A stretch of DNA of 64,000 nt from Anoxybacter fermentans (GCF_003991135.1 NZ_CP016379.1:2604001-2668000); one strand, 5' to 3'. Positions 28,073 to 40,806 are shown, counted from the stretch's first letter. Notes: generated from the sequence alone by a model not told the origin. Program-made: numbers and translations.

Positions 28073-28082
28073 CAAACGTTTG
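28073..28082. promoter_or_regulatory. CAAACGTTTG palindrome before the interrupted chemoreceptor
   Basis: A perfect 10-base palindrome with a central CG, resembling LacI/CcpA-type operators (core AANCGNTT), 31 bases upstream of the ATG. It does not meet the full cre consensus. Confidence 0.25.
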
Positions 28083-28396
28083 AACAAAACCACTTTTAAA
28101 GGAGGCCTTAAATATGGTCAATAAGAATGTTGCGGGTTGGAATATACCCATTAAACAAAAATTATTGTTTTCTTTTATACTGGTTGTTATCATTTGTCTT
28201 GCATTATCCACCTTGCAAAGTGCTACTCTTATAACCCGGACAATGAAAAACACTGTCTCTGAGGCCCAGGAAAAAAGTTTTAAAACTATAAAAAATCTCT
28301 ATTTGAATAAATTAAATTATTTAGAAAATTTATCAAAAAATATTGCTGCACAGCCTGATATCCAACAGGCTACCAAGAAAAAAAGTTTAATTTTAT

Positions 28397-29791
28397 GGCT
28401 CTCCGTCAAATGTTGTGAAAGATAAGTTGGCTCCGTTGAATTGATTGGTAAATTGATTTTGAAATAAACATTTAAATTTAATAACTTAACATTGCATTAA
28501 ATACTCTTCTCCTTAGATTCATAACATTTGGAACACCATATCCAATCCTTTTGATCAATTTAATCTTGTTATTGATACCCTCAGCAAAGCCATTGGTTAT
28601 CTTAGTCTTAAAATAATTTAGTATTTTTTCTTCCCATCTTTGTATTATCTTTTTTACCTGGTAAAAAGGCATCAGCTTGCTTTTTATTACTTCTTTATAC
28701 CACCTTTTTAGAGCTCTGGTGGCTTCTTTCACATCATCTAGCTGCAATAGGTCTCTGAATTCCTCTTTTAATTCCCAGGCCTTTTCTAGAGCTGGACTGA
28801 GTTCAAATAATTTGATGAGCTTTTCATGTTCTTCATCTGTCAATTCTTCAGCTCGTTTTTGGAGTAATAAACGACTTTGAAAAAACTTTCTTCTCTGATG
28901 ATTATTTACTGTTTGTTGAACTTGTTTTCTAACTTCATCAAGGGCTCTGTTCATTAAAGTTACAAGATGAAATTTATCTATAACAATTTTTGCATGAGTA
29001 AATGCTGCATTTGCTACTGCTTTGAACGGCCGCCACATATCCATAGAGATCGATTGAATCTGTCGTCTTTGTTCATCTTCCCAACAATTAAAGTAGTCAA
29101 TTAAATCATCCTTTTTGCGAGTAGGTAAAATGTCAATTAACTCCCGATTAATTGGATCTGTAATGCTAACTCCATATTTATGGCGTTTTAAAACTGCAAA
29201 TTCATCGATACTGATGGCTTTTAATTGACTAAGTTTTGAAACTTGTTGTTTAATGAGAGGGTCAACTACTTTTTTAACTGCATTATTAACAGCTGTATAA
29301 CTTAACCCGTTTTCTCTAGCAACTTTAGAATAATCCTTGCTGACAGTTTCTTTAGCAAGATATTTATCAAAGCGTTTGGTTTTACGGGCATATTTATCAA
29401 TACTTTCATATTTTTCAGGGATACCCCTCTTATGACAATAAGGACAACGATATCTTTTCTTTAGAAGTCTAATGATTACTAGTTTACCTCTTATGGGGAT
29501 GTCTCTAATATTTTGCCATTTTGTATCATGGATTTTATTAGTGATATTACCACACTGAGGACACACAATGTGATTTTTCTTTGCTTCAGCGATAAAAATA
29601 TATCTGTCCTCCGTTGAAATAATTTCAGTTGCAATAATGTCTGGCAAATCAAGAAATTTTATGATATTATTATATTGCATTTGCTGGACTCCTTTCTTTG
29701 GTTTTTAGTTCGCAACTAATTAATTCAACGGAGCCAGCAAATGCCTTTTTATTTTTTATAATTTTTTCTTCACAACATTAATTATAGACCC
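28397..29791 (-). mobile_element. ISL3-family insertion sequence, copy 2 (1,395 bp)
   Basis: Same length and termini as the element at 7574-8968, inserted in the opposite orientation. It is flanked by the 8-bp direct repeat AATTTTAT (28389-28396 and 29792-29799). Near identity of the copies implies recent transposition. Confidence 0.95.
28478..29680 (-). CDS. ISL3-family DDE transposase, second copy
   Basis: 400 residues, full length, with only three visible amino-acid differences from the copy at 7685. The zinc-binding N-terminus and DDE region are intact. It lies inside a chemoreceptor gene on the opposite strand. Confidence 0.95.
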   Translation of the reverse strand: MQYNNIIKFLDLPDIIATEIISTEDRYIFIAEAKKNHIVCPQCGNITNKIHDTKWQNIRDIPIRGKLVIIRLLKKRYRCPYCHKRGIPEKYESIDKYARKTKRFDKYLAKETVSKDYSKVARENGLSYTAVNNAVKKVVDPLIKQQVSKLSQLKAISIDEFAVLKRHKYGVSITDPINRELIDILPTRKKDDLIDYFNCWEDEQRRQIQSISMDMWRPFKAVANAAFTHAKIVIDKFHLVTLMNRALDEVRKQVQQTVNNHQRRKFFQSRLLLQKRAEELTDEEHEKLIKLFELSPALEKAWELKEEFRDLLQLDDVKEATRALKRWYKEVIKSKLMPFYQVKKIIQRWEEKILNYFKTKITNGFAEGINNKIKLIKRIGYGVPNVMNLRRRVFNAMLSY

Positions 29792-31673
29792 AATTTTATT
29801 AATGAAAGCTCTAAAACAGGAATTTTTATATAATTACCAGTTAGATGTGATAGAAATTGATAATCTGGAGGGGAAAAAGATTGCTCGCAGAGGAAACCTC
29901 CCTACCAATGACTATAGTCTTGAAAAAAAGTTTCTACCCTTCCTAAAAAAAGATACCAATATTCAACAGTTAGAATTAACAGAAGCAGGTTTAATTGTTA
30001 AAAGTGCTGCCCCCATTAAGGATCCGGACCTTACCACTCAGACCAATGGATTTATTATGATTGGGAAGGTATTAAATCATGATTTTCTTATAGATCTACA
30101 AAAGATTATTAAAGACGACCTTTTTATCCTGGATCTAAATCTTAATCCCATTCTTACAACTATGGAAACAGAAGATATTCAAATAGAATTAGATAAGCCA
30201 GAGATTTTACCTGAACAAGAACTATATCAATCTGATATACTGATCAATAAAAAGCCATATCTATCCGGACTAATTCCCATTTTCAATCATAACAATCAAC
30301 CCATCGGTTGGTTCATGATCGCAACTTCTTTAGAAAAGATGTATACTGCCCGCCGTGCTCTCTTTACATCACTATTTGTTATCGCTCTTGTAGGTGGCAT
30401 TATAAGTATCATTTTCAGTTTTATAATCACTAATAGTATTACCGGGCCTTTAAATCAATTAGTACAGTTATCAAAAAAAATCGCCGGTGGCGATCTGAGA
30501 GATCATTTCAAAACCTCTGCTAAAGGTGAAATAGGATATCTAGGTCAGAGCTTTAACCAGATGGTAAGCATGTTACATAACCTGGTTCACGGAATTCGTT
30601 TAAGTTCTGAAAATGTTGCCAGAGGTTCTGAACAGTTGATAGAAGTTACCCACCAGCTAAAAAATAATGCCAAAGTTACAGATCAATGCATTCAACAGAT
30701 CGTTTCCCGGATTAATAACCAACAACAACAACTGAATTCGGCTATGGATAATATTAATTCACTTTCAGAATCCATCACAGAAATTGATCACGGAATCAAT
30801 CAGGTCGCATCCAACTCTCTTCAGGCAGACCATGAAGTTGAATTGAGTACTGAAACTTTAACACATTTAATGACAGTTATGTCTGAAATTAAAGACGCTG
30901 TTTCTGCCTCCCATAAGATCATTAACCAACTAGGTAAGAAATCCAACAAAATAATTGGAATCATTGATATTATTCGCAATATTGCTGAACAAACTAACCT
31001 TCTGGCTCTCAATGCTTCCATTGAAGCTGCCCGGGCCGGAGAAATAGGACGAGGTTTTGCCGTTGTAGCTGAAGAGATTCGCAAACTGGCAAATGAGTCC
31101 CATACTGCTGCTGAAAACATCAATGAATTAATCAACTCCATTAATGATGAGATTAATACTGCTGTTCAAATGATGGACAAGAGTGCAAATACTGTGCAAG
31201 AAGGTGTATCAAAAGCAGAAGAGACCCAAAATGTACTTTTAAGTGTCAATAAAGCCGTTCGCTCAACCCGTCAATCTGTCGAAGAAATGAGTGCTTATCT
31301 TCAAAATCAACAAAATTCTATCAAGTCCATGATACAAATTGTAGAAACTATCGCCACTAATGGCAATCTAGCTGTAAAAGAGGCTAATTCCAGTTCCATC
31401 GCTATCGAAAAGCAAAATCAGACTCTTAATCATCTGTTGACCGTTGCTCAGGAGCTTGATCAGATGGCCCGTAATTTAAGGGAGCAAATTATTTCCTTTA
31501 AATTGCAGGATGAAGATGAACCTCTAAAAGACGATATAGAGATATAATTTTTAAACAAAACAAAAACTTTGAAACACTTCCAAAAGAATCGGGAACAAAA
31601 TACCCTCCAGGTACTCTACTGTGAGCAGCTTATTTTACTGCAAAAAGTATAACTTCCTAAACACATATAAAAG

Positions 31674-31702
31674 CCCATTATCTCTAAAAAAGAGATAATG
31701 GG
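31674..31702 (+). terminator. Terminator after the interrupted chemoreceptor
   Basis: An 11-bp perfect stem (CCCATTATCTC / GAGATAATGGG) with a 7-base loop, then TCATTTTTATG. A nearly identical hairpin occurs at the end of the decayed IS1182-type element near 39034. A half terminus of the palindromic repeat (TTTTACTGCAAAAAG) lies just upstream at 31632-31647. Confidence 0.75.
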
Positions 31703-31794
31703 TCATTTTTATGTATTGGCATGCTAAAATTTTTCTAATCCCTCATTTGTCAATACATCTCAAACAATCAAATCAATCTTTACATTTAATTAAT

Positions 31795-32985
31795 CTATTT
31801 TCCATTAAGATAATTGCTCCACTTATCCTGAACTTCCTTCAGAGATTTAGATGATGTCATTTTTAATAATTTATCTTCAAGTTTACCCTCTTTTGTATAC
31901 AAAAATTTAACCAGATCCTCAATTTTCATATTCGATGCATTAAGTAAATATTCAACAAACAACACACATAGATAAGCATTTTCAAATAAATATCCTGAAG
32001 CAAACAGATCTTTTAAACTGACCCTGTTTAATTCATCACCTTTGAAGTAAGAACGATAATTTTTACCTTTCAATAAGACTTCATCTATATAAGCAACAAT
32101 TCCTTCTTCAATAAAATAATTATTAATTTTGCCTATCATGTTAAGTATAATATGAAGTTCTTCATGTACACTTGCCGCCGAAATCCTGTTAGTAAAATTC
32201 AAAACTTCATGAATTTGTAATTTATCTGGAAAAGCTTGTGCTGTAAAGTAATATCCTGTCATAATAAACTTTTGATTTACATTATTGTAAAAATAGCAGT
32301 GGATTTTAAATGGAAGCTCATAATTTAGAAGATTTAATACTTTCTTTAAAAGAATTTCTCTTTTTGTTGATATATAATCTATATTTTTAGAAACATATGA
32401 ATCTTCTAAATAATAAAAATAGTAATGTTCAGTTTCTTTTATCTTCCAATCTAATTTTTCTAAGTATTCTATATTTCTTCCGTTTTTTCCAATAACCAAT
32501 TTTGTCTCACCATGAAAAACCTCATTTATATTCATAAGAAAAGTCCATGAATTCGCTAAATAAACCAAAACTTCTTTATCTGGGTTAAAAGGTGATTGAG
32601 TCAAAAAAATAATTTGATCATCCTTGTCAGTAAAATCCTTATCTAAATACCTAAAACCATTTTCAATAGGTTCTACTACTAAATCATACTTTTTCAGTAA
32701 ATCAGAAGAAGAAGTCAAATATAGAATTAGATTATTATTGACTAATTCATTTTGCATTACATCCTCCAAGGATTTAATTACTACTTGTTTTTTATATTTC
32801 TTTAAATGATTTCCAACAAATTGTGTTAACTTAAGCAACCTACTATTTATGTAATTATTATCAAAGTCTTGATATAATATTAAAAAGTTATTATTGTTTA
32901 TGATAAAATCATTTATTGAGTCAGATGCATATGTATTAAACGAAATAACAATTAAAATGCATAATATAATTAATTTAGTTTTCAT
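31795..32985 (-). CDS. Secreted gluzincin-like metallopeptidase
   Basis: 396 residues. Signal peptide MKTKLIILCILIVISFNTYA. About residues 270-300 hold HEELHIILNMIG followed 12-15 residues later by FIEEGIVAYIDE, the HExxH...E arrangement of gluzincin zinc peptidases. The first half has no recognised domain. It is likely exported; the substrate is unknown. AGGAGG precedes the start. It lies next to two broken radical-SAM genes and an MFS gene, so a maturation or processing role in a lost pathway is conceivable but unproven. Confidence 0.65.
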   Translation of the reverse strand: MKTKLIILCILIVISFNTYASDSINDFIINNNNFLILYQDFDNNYINSRLLKLTQFVGNHLKKYKKQVVIKSLEDVMQNELVNNNLILYLTSSSDLLKKYDLVVEPIENGFRYLDKDFTDKDDQIIFLTQSPFNPDKEVLVYLANSWTFLMNINEVFHGETKLVIGKNGRNIEYLEKLDWKIKETEHYYFYYLEDSYVSKNIDYISTKREILLKKVLNLLNYELPFKIHCYFYNNVNQKFIMTGYYFTAQAFPDKLQIHEVLNFTNRISAASVHEELHIILNMIGKINNYFIEEGIVAYIDEVLLKGKNYRSYFKGDELNRVSLKDLFASGYLFENAYLCVLFVEYLLNASNMKIEDLVKFLYTKEGKLEDKLLKMTSSKSLKEVQDKWSNYLNGK

Positions 32986-33013
32986 AACAAAAACCTCCTA
33001 AAAATTATACGTA

Positions 33014-33535
33014 TTGTCAAAAGTTTTTTTAAGTTTTTGACCTTAAACCCTTGATATTACTAATTTTTTATTTAAAACTTGCCACCCCCTTTTTTTTGAG
33101 ATATATTTAAGTTAACTATACCAAAGAAAGAAATAGCAAACCTTGACTAAATTAATTCAAATATTACTGTTATATATTCAAATTCAACAAAAAATCATTA
33201 TTTTTCTCATCAACTCTTTACTTGGTAAACATATTACTATTAATCGTAAAACTTATGATAAATTGATTGACAAACCCTATAAAAAACTTCAAGTTGATCA
33301 AATACCCATTATTGAAATTACTAAAAAACTGAACTTTAATCAACTTCTAATCGATTATCAAAACTTACATGGTAAACCTCTTAAACCTATCAAACGTCAT
33401 AAAAACAAGAAAGTTCAAATACCCAATAACCTTGTATGCCCACGATGTGGCACTCCTCATCAATATTTATACCTTTCTATTTTACTCCATTTTTATTATA
33501 CCAAAAACACCAGCCCGACTTTCAATTACTAAGAT
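33014..33535 (+). pseudogene. Remnant of an IS with a truncated transposase N-terminus
   Basis: The frame 33143-33532 (129 codons, TTG start) reads like the N-terminus of a zinc-ribbon DDE transposase: KPYKKLQVDQIPIIEITKKL, a LHGKPLKPIKRHK basic stretch and CPRCGTPHQYLY, after which similarity stops and the catalytic domain is absent. Upstream, 33014-33120 carries what appears to be the IS end; a similar end sequence without any ORF lies at 62555-62657. Confidence 0.6.
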
Positions 33536-35158
33536 GATTTTAACTTATCTACCAATGAACTTGAATAAATTAGATAAGACTTAAAACTTTCAACAATGGG
33601 TTCATAATATCCAAGATAGTTTTTCATAAATTCATTTTTTAACATCAGAAAAAGTTTTTCACTCCAATGTCCTTCAGCTAAATCTAAAACCTTTATAAAG
33701 AAATTATAAATCACAGAACGTGCAACAGTAATGTTACTAACAACTTGATTTTCAATCGGTTGAATTTCCTCTTCAATCTCTTTTATTTTATCTGGAGCTA
33801 ATTGTTCCAATTTTCTAAAAGTTAAATTTCTTTTGAATTCTATATAATTAATCATATTTGATAAGTAATTTAAATTATCTACATTAAGAGTCAACATACT
33901 ATCAAAAACTTTCTGAACCTTTTTATCGACAAAATCATAGTTGTATACTTTATAATGCTCAAAATCATCCCAAGTAAGTCCATCTTTTTTGACTTGCTCA
34001 GTAATCTGTGAACCTGGATATAAAGCGATTTTTGAATATAAATGAATTATTTTAAAGAAATTTATTTTTTAAAAATTCAGCATTATTTCTAAGTTCAGAA
34101 ATATTAGAATAAGGATGGTATGTTACAAATCCACATGGAGTTATATCAATTCTTTGTTTACGCAAAAAATTTATTGCTTCATAGCTTTGATTAATTTCAA
34201 TACCTTTATTATAAACCTCCAATCCCATTTCCACTTGAACTAAACCAACTTGTCGAAGAGATTTAACCAGGTCTTTATTATTAACAACTGAATCTACCCT
34301 CGTTAGGATATAAAAAAAACAAAAAATTTGTCTTTTCAACATTTCATCAACAAAATCTCTAACCCACTTTATTCCATTTGACGAAGTATTAATAAAGTTT
34401 AAATCACAGAAATTCACAACCTCATGTAAATTATAATTATCACCATACTTATTGAGAAGAATTTCTAGTTCATCCACTATACTTTTCGGAGAACGACAAC
34501 ACCATTTATTTCCTCCTCCCAAACTAAAATACTTGTTAGCATTACAAAAATGACAATTTCCCAAACAACCTCTTGAACATAAAATATTAATAGTAGAAGT
34601 TATACCCAACTCTAGACCTTTTTTAAGGTTATCCCTTATAGGCATAGGAATACTATCAATATTCTTTATTGACTCTCGATCTGGATTTTTTATAATCTAA
34701 TTCTCATTACGGTAAACAATTCCATTAACATTTGCTAAACTCATATTATTCTGGATACAATCCAATAATTCTATTATTGTTTTCTCTCCTTCACCCCGTA
34801 TAATTGCAAATACTTCCGGATTTTTCTCCATAATTTCTTCTGCTGCAAAAGTTGCATGTTCTCCTCCAAAAATTATCTTAACTGTATTATTATAATTATA
34901 AATTTTTTTTGCAATATATAATGCTGATTCAATATTTGAATATACTGCTGAAAAACCTATTATGTCAAAGTTTCCTTTCATCAAAAAATCTATAACCTGG
35001 TCATCATCTAGTCCCAACATGTGTGCATCAATCATTTGAACATAATGATTATGCTTTCTCAAAGTTCCCCCTATATATGCAAGACCAAGATGTTCATCTC
35101 CGGTGTAAAATTCCTGAGATAATTCCCCAATCTTAGGATAGACCAAAGCTACTCTCAT
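33529..35158 (-). pseudogene. B12-binding radical-SAM protein, broken by a stop and a frameshift
   Basis: One gene in three pieces. 35158-34697 encodes the N-terminal cobalamin-binding domain (LAYIGGTLRKHNH, FDIIGFSAVYSN, KIIFGGEHATF). An in-frame TAG at 34699-34697 is followed without a shift by the radical-SAM core (34690-34052) with CSRGCLGNCHFC, the CxxxCxxC iron-sulfur motif. A one-base shift near 34060 then leads into FFKIIHLYSKIALYPGSQ and the C-terminal helical part that ends at 33529. A full gene would give about 540 residues. It probably encoded a B12-dependent radical-SAM enzyme, substrate unknown. Confidence 0.8.
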
Positions 35159-35164
35159 CTTTTT

Positions 35165-36394
35165 TTAAACCTCCTCACCAACTATTAATTTATTTCTAAC
35201 AATCTCAAACTTCATTCCCAATTTCAAAAATGCCAGAACTAATATAAAAGCTAAACTAGCTATAAAAAATATCCAATTATAACATCCCATAATAATTAAC
35301 AAACCGCCATGATAGGTACTAAGGGAATCTCCTATATTAAAACTTGTATTCATAAATCCAGAAACTGTACCATGATTCTTCTCATCCACATTCTCAAAAA
35401 CATAATTACTTATCAAAGGAGAAATAAGATTAAAAATTCCACTGGTTAAGATTAAAAGAAAAATATTTATAGTTGGGTGTTGCAATAAAATCATACTACT
35501 GTAAATAATTGACAAAAAAATAATACCTGTAAATATTACCTTTTGAGGAGAAAATTTTTTAACCACATATGACCCTATAAAAGCCATAAAGGCAGAAAAG
35601 ATTTGTATAAATGACATAAAATATCCAATATAAACAGGATCTAAAGCATATCTTTTATTTAAGTAAAGATTAATATAAGGTGTTAAAATAACAGTATATC
35701 CTAAAATGAAAAAGATTATTGAAACTAGTGCATATGTTTTTATATTCTTAATATTAAAAAGCTCCTTTAACCATAAGCCTTGAAATTTTTTGGATTCCAA
35801 TATTTCTGAAACTTTGCTTTTTCCACCTTTTTCAATAAAAATTAAAGGAATAGTTGCAAAAATATAGATAAATGCTGCAAACAATAAACCTGTTCTATAC
35901 AATTCCTCAACTAGATTAATTTTAGCTAAATATCCTCCTGAAATTGTTCCTACTGTCAACCCAATTAAAGTAATTGCTCTAGATGTACTAAACAAAAATG
36001 GCCCTTCCTCACTATTTCCACACTGCATCAAAAAAGGACCTGCAATGCACATTAAAGCTGCAAAACTAAAACCATAAAGAACAGCAATAAAAAGCAATAG
36101 AATTTCATTTACTACCAAAACCTCAAGCAAAAAAGCCACACTAGCTAATAGATTTGCTAAAATAAGAACACTTTTCTTTGAAAATCGATCTATGATAATA
36201 CCTGCCGGAATACTTCCTAAAGCCATCGTTAAATTCCCAACTGCTAAAAACAAACCAAGAAATTTTTCAGAAACTCCAATTCTAATGATATATAAATTAA
36301 ATAAAACAAAAAATATACCCAAAGCCATATACCTTAAAAAGGCCGAACAAAAATAAAGAAAAGAATTGCGTTTGTAAATTATAATATTAAACAT
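35165..36394 (-). CDS. MFS transporter
   Basis: 409 residues with about 12 hydrophobic helices. The loop after helix 2 reads GSIPAGIIIDRFSKKSVLI, matching the MFS G-x-x-x-D-R-x-(G)-R/K-K signature. It is probably an exporter or drug-type permease in the cytoplasmic membrane. It lies between the two broken radical-SAM genes and six bases upstream of one of them, so it was likely in their operon. No disruption seen. Confidence 0.85.
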   Translation of the reverse strand: MFNIIIYKRNSFLYFCSAFLRYMALGIFFVLFNLYIIRIGVSEKFLGLFLAVGNLTMALGSIPAGIIIDRFSKKSVLILANLLASVAFLLEVLVVNEILLLFIAVLYGFSFAALMCIAGPFLMQCGNSEEGPFLFSTSRAITLIGLTVGTISGGYLAKINLVEELYRTGLLFAAFIYIFATIPLIFIEKGGKSKVSEILESKKFQGLWLKELFNIKNIKTYALVSIIFFILGYTVILTPYINLYLNKRYALDPVYIGYFMSFIQIFSAFMAFIGSYVVKKFSPQKVIFTGIIFLSIIYSSMILLQHPTINIFLLILTSGIFNLISPLISNYVFENVDEKNHGTVSGFMNTSFNIGDSLSTYHGGLLIIMGCYNWIFFIASLAFILVLAFLKLGMKFEIVRNKLIVGEEV

Positions 36395-36431
36395 TATATC
36401 ATACTCCTTCCGTATTTTAATAATTTTCGAC

Positions 36432-37364
36432 TTATAAATTTCTTATATTCTTTTTTAATTCTGTAAAGATTTTTTCAATTTTACTTACAATTTTGGTCTT
36501 AGTACTATCTACATTTTTCTTTTTATTATTTTTTACTTTTTCAATTACTTCCAACAAATAATAGTATGTTTCCCTATTAATTTGATTATAGTAAAAATTA
36601 AATAATTGCTTATAATTTTGTAATAAATTTTTCTTCCTATCATCAAGTTCTCTTTCTTTACTTCGAAAATACACTGCTATGCCAGAAACAAAGCCTAAAT
36701 ATTCTTGTACAATTTTTTCAAGTGCTAATTCTCTGAATTCCTGAAAAATTTGTGCAACCTTCTCATCCTGGAAAGAGTAACCACTTGGATACCTCTTTTC
36801 ATCACCAAACAATCCTTCTTTTTCCAATCTCTTTTCAATTTGACTTCCAGGAAAAATTTCTAAAGCCTAACTTACTCTCCCCAATAAGTTTTGTTGTAAA
36901 TTAAAGTAATATTTTATATTTTGTTTTAATTATTCTATTGTAGTAAAGGGATTAAAAGTAATAAATCCACAAGTTGGATCTAAAACATCATGTTTCTGCA
37001 ACATCTTTAACATTGTAATATTTTGTGATGGAACTACCTTTTTATTATAATTTTTTAAAGTCTCATTTGTTCCGCCTTCTATTCCAACAAACACATCAAT
37101 TAAACCAGCCTCTTTCAATTTAATTATAATATTCTCATCTTCAACACCCAGGCTATCAGCACGTAAATTTATTCTAAATGTAATTTTCAAATTACATCTT
37201 CTTATCTCCTCAGCAAATCGAATAGCACGTTTTTTACTTTCTTTTGTTGGAATAATAAAAATATCATCATTAATATTAATTTGAATTTTCCTTTGAATCG
37301 GGATTTTCCTAAAAAAGAAAGAATCCCTCCTCTGAAGCAATAGGTAGTAGTTAACCAAACCCAA
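36432..37364 (-). pseudogene. Second radical-SAM protein remnant
   Basis: The segment 37364-36930 resembles the second half of a radical-SAM barrel (IPTKESKKRAIRFAEEI, GLIDVFVGIEGGTNETL). It is followed in the same frame by TAA and TAG stops (near 36930 and 36870) and then by ALEIFPGSQIEKRLEKEG and a C-terminal helical region ending at 36432. Its ...FPGSQ motif parallels the YPGSQ of the other remnant, so the two were related. The N-terminal CxxxCxxC part is missing. Confidence 0.7.
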
Positions 37365-37644
37365 ACTTACCTCACTACCAACTCCTTTACTATGCCTTTA
37401 TATTCTAAAACTTAAATTCTTTTATATATATATGACATTTATTAAGAAACTTACAAAATATTTTTTCATCATTTTTCTTAATATTCCTCCTTTTTTCAAA
37501 AATTTTTTTACTAAAAAAATATCTATTTGCTAACGATGAATAAGTAAAATTTTATATACTAAAAAATAAAGAAAAAACTCCTCATAATAGAGATTAGGTA
37601 GTTTCTCCCATAATCTCTATGATAAAGAATGCTATTACTTATCT
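37365..37644. other. AT-rich spacer with one long hairpin
   Basis: No gene seen. A 10-bp inverted repeat (ATAGAGATTA / TAATCTCTAT, 37587-37596 and 37611-37620) lies next to the left end of the IS1182-type remnant. Confidence 0.4.
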
Positions 37645-39178
37645 CTTCAGGTTGTTGACAAAGTTAGAAAGCCAATAGCCTTTTTATGTCGAATTTAAAT
37701 TATAAGACTTTTTTCTGAGAGTGATATTCATATTTAGAAGTGGAAAACCAAAACAAACTGAAATGGAATTGGTTCATATAGATGCTCTTGTTCCTCAAGA
37801 CCATTTATTGAGGAAGATAGATAAATACATAGACTTCAGTTTTATAACTAAAAAAAAAGCCTTTTTATTGCAAAAATAATGGGCGTCCCTGAGTTGATCC
37901 GATTATTCTTTTCAAAATGATGTTTATCGATTATCTCTTTGGCATTCGTTCAGAACATCAATTGGTAGAAGAAATTAAAGTTAACATTGCCTACCGGTGG
38001 TTTTTGGGATTATCTCTCCATCATTCTACAACCAGTCAGAACCATCGTAAGAAAATTTAATAGGACTAACATTTTTCAAGAAATTTTTGATGAGATTGTT
38101 TTACAAGCAATGGATAAAGGATTAATTGAAGGAAAAGAATTATTTACTGATTCCACATTTTTAAAGGCAAATGCCAATAAGAATAAATATACCAAAGAAA
38201 TAGTAATTCAATCTACAAAGAGTTATATTGAGGAACTTGACAAGGCAATAGAAGAAAATCGTTTAACACATGGCAAAAAACCTTTTAAAAAAGACCAAAA
38301 AGAATGAAGAAAAAGAAATTCGAGCAAGTATAACTAATCCGGATTCTGGATATATGGTCAGGGATGGCAAACCCAGGGGGTTTTTTCTATCTTGATCGTA
38401 GAACAACAGATGAGAAGTTAAATTTAATAACAGATGTATATGTAACTCCTGGTAATGTTTATGATTCAGTTCCATATCTAGAACGATTGGATAGGCAAAT
38501 AGAACGTTTTGGTTTTAATGTGGAAAATGTTGCATTAGATTCAGGATATTTGACTAACCATATTTGTCATGGTCTCAGGAAGAGAGGAATTTTTGATGTA
38601 ATTGATCATAGGCGTTTTCGTCCCAAGAAAGGATTATTTCATAAATGGCAATATAAGTATTGTCATAAAAAAATGTTTATATTTGTCCCAATAATCATGA
38701 ACTTACCTATAGAGCAACAAATCGTGAAGGTTATCGTGAATATCATTCTAACCCTGAGGTGTGGAGAAATTGTAAGTTTTTATCAAAATGCACTGAATCA
38801 AAGACGAATATCAAAACCATAACCAGGCATGTATGGGAAGATGATAAAGAATGGATTAGACAGAATCGACTCATAAAAAAAAAGAAAAAATTGTATAAAA
38901 AAAGAAACCATTGAACGAAGTTTTGCAGATGCAAAAAATCTCCATGGTTTAAGATTTTGTCGGATGAGGGGGCTAGAAAAAGTAAGGGAACAATGTTTCC
39001 TCTCTTCGGCATGCAAAATATGAAAAAAATAGCCCTTTATCTCTGGAAAAGAGATAATGGGCCTGATTTTATAACAGATTCTTTTAGAAAAATTGCTTAA
39101 TTTAGAGGTTTAATCTATCTAATTTTAATAATCCAGATAAATTGCAGTAAAAAACTAGTGTTTGTCAACAGCCTGAAG
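37645..39178 (+). mobile_element. Decayed IS1182-type element (1,534 bp)
   Basis: Bounded by an 18-bp imperfect inverted repeat: CTTCAGGTTGTTGACAAA (37645-37662) and, at 39161-39178, the inverse of CTTCAGGCTGTTGACAAA. The transposase inside is destroyed. The right end lies 10 bases from the pyrG stop codon. A hairpin GCCCTTTATCTCT / AGAGATAATGGGC sits inside the right end near 39034-39062. Confidence 0.8.
37727..39013 (+). pseudogene. IS1182-family transposase, multiple frameshifts
   Basis: Pieces in three frames reconstruct an IS1182-type transposase: IFRSGKPKQTEMELVHIDAL and QDHLLRKIDKYIDF at the start, then RSEHQLVEEIKVNIAYRWFLG, STFLKANANKNK (37987-38307), and VALDSGYLTNHI in 38364-38822, with the final part near 38880-39010. 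At least four frame breaks or stops separate them, so it is inactive. Confidence 0.8.
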
Positions 39179-39188
39179 GGTCATCAAC

Positions 39189-40790
<1,602 letters not shown>

Positions 40791-40806
40791 TTAGTCTCCC
40801 TCCATT

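Larger units (their letters stand above)
28114..31547 (+). pseudogene. Methyl-accepting chemotaxis protein, split by an ISL3 element
   Basis: The gene starts at the ATG at 28114 (AAAGGAGG upstream) and is interrupted after 28396 by the 1,395-bp IS. Joining 28396 to 29800 (removing the IS and one 8-bp duplication) restores one frame of 676 codons, with ...KKKSLIL joined to LMKALKQEF. The whole protein has a transmembrane segment near 18-38, an extracytoplasmic Cache-like region, a second membrane segment ([18 protein letters not shown]), HAMP and a signalling domain with [19 protein letters not shown]. The downstream part from 29802 keeps ATG and could be expressed only as a truncated form lacking the first membrane segment. 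Confidence 0.93.

Noticed and set aside
27999-28113. Sigma-D promoter before the split chemoreceptor
   Set aside because: No TAAA/GCCGATAA pair with correct spacing was found here or before the chemoreceptor at 2218.
34697-34699. TAG in the radical-SAM gene as a pyrrolysine codon
   Set aside because: The same gene also has a frameshift and its neighbour is broken too, so decay is the simpler explanation.
37987-38822. Separate hypothetical proteins inside the IS1182-type element
   Set aside because: They are fragments of one transposase in shifted frames between clear IS ends.
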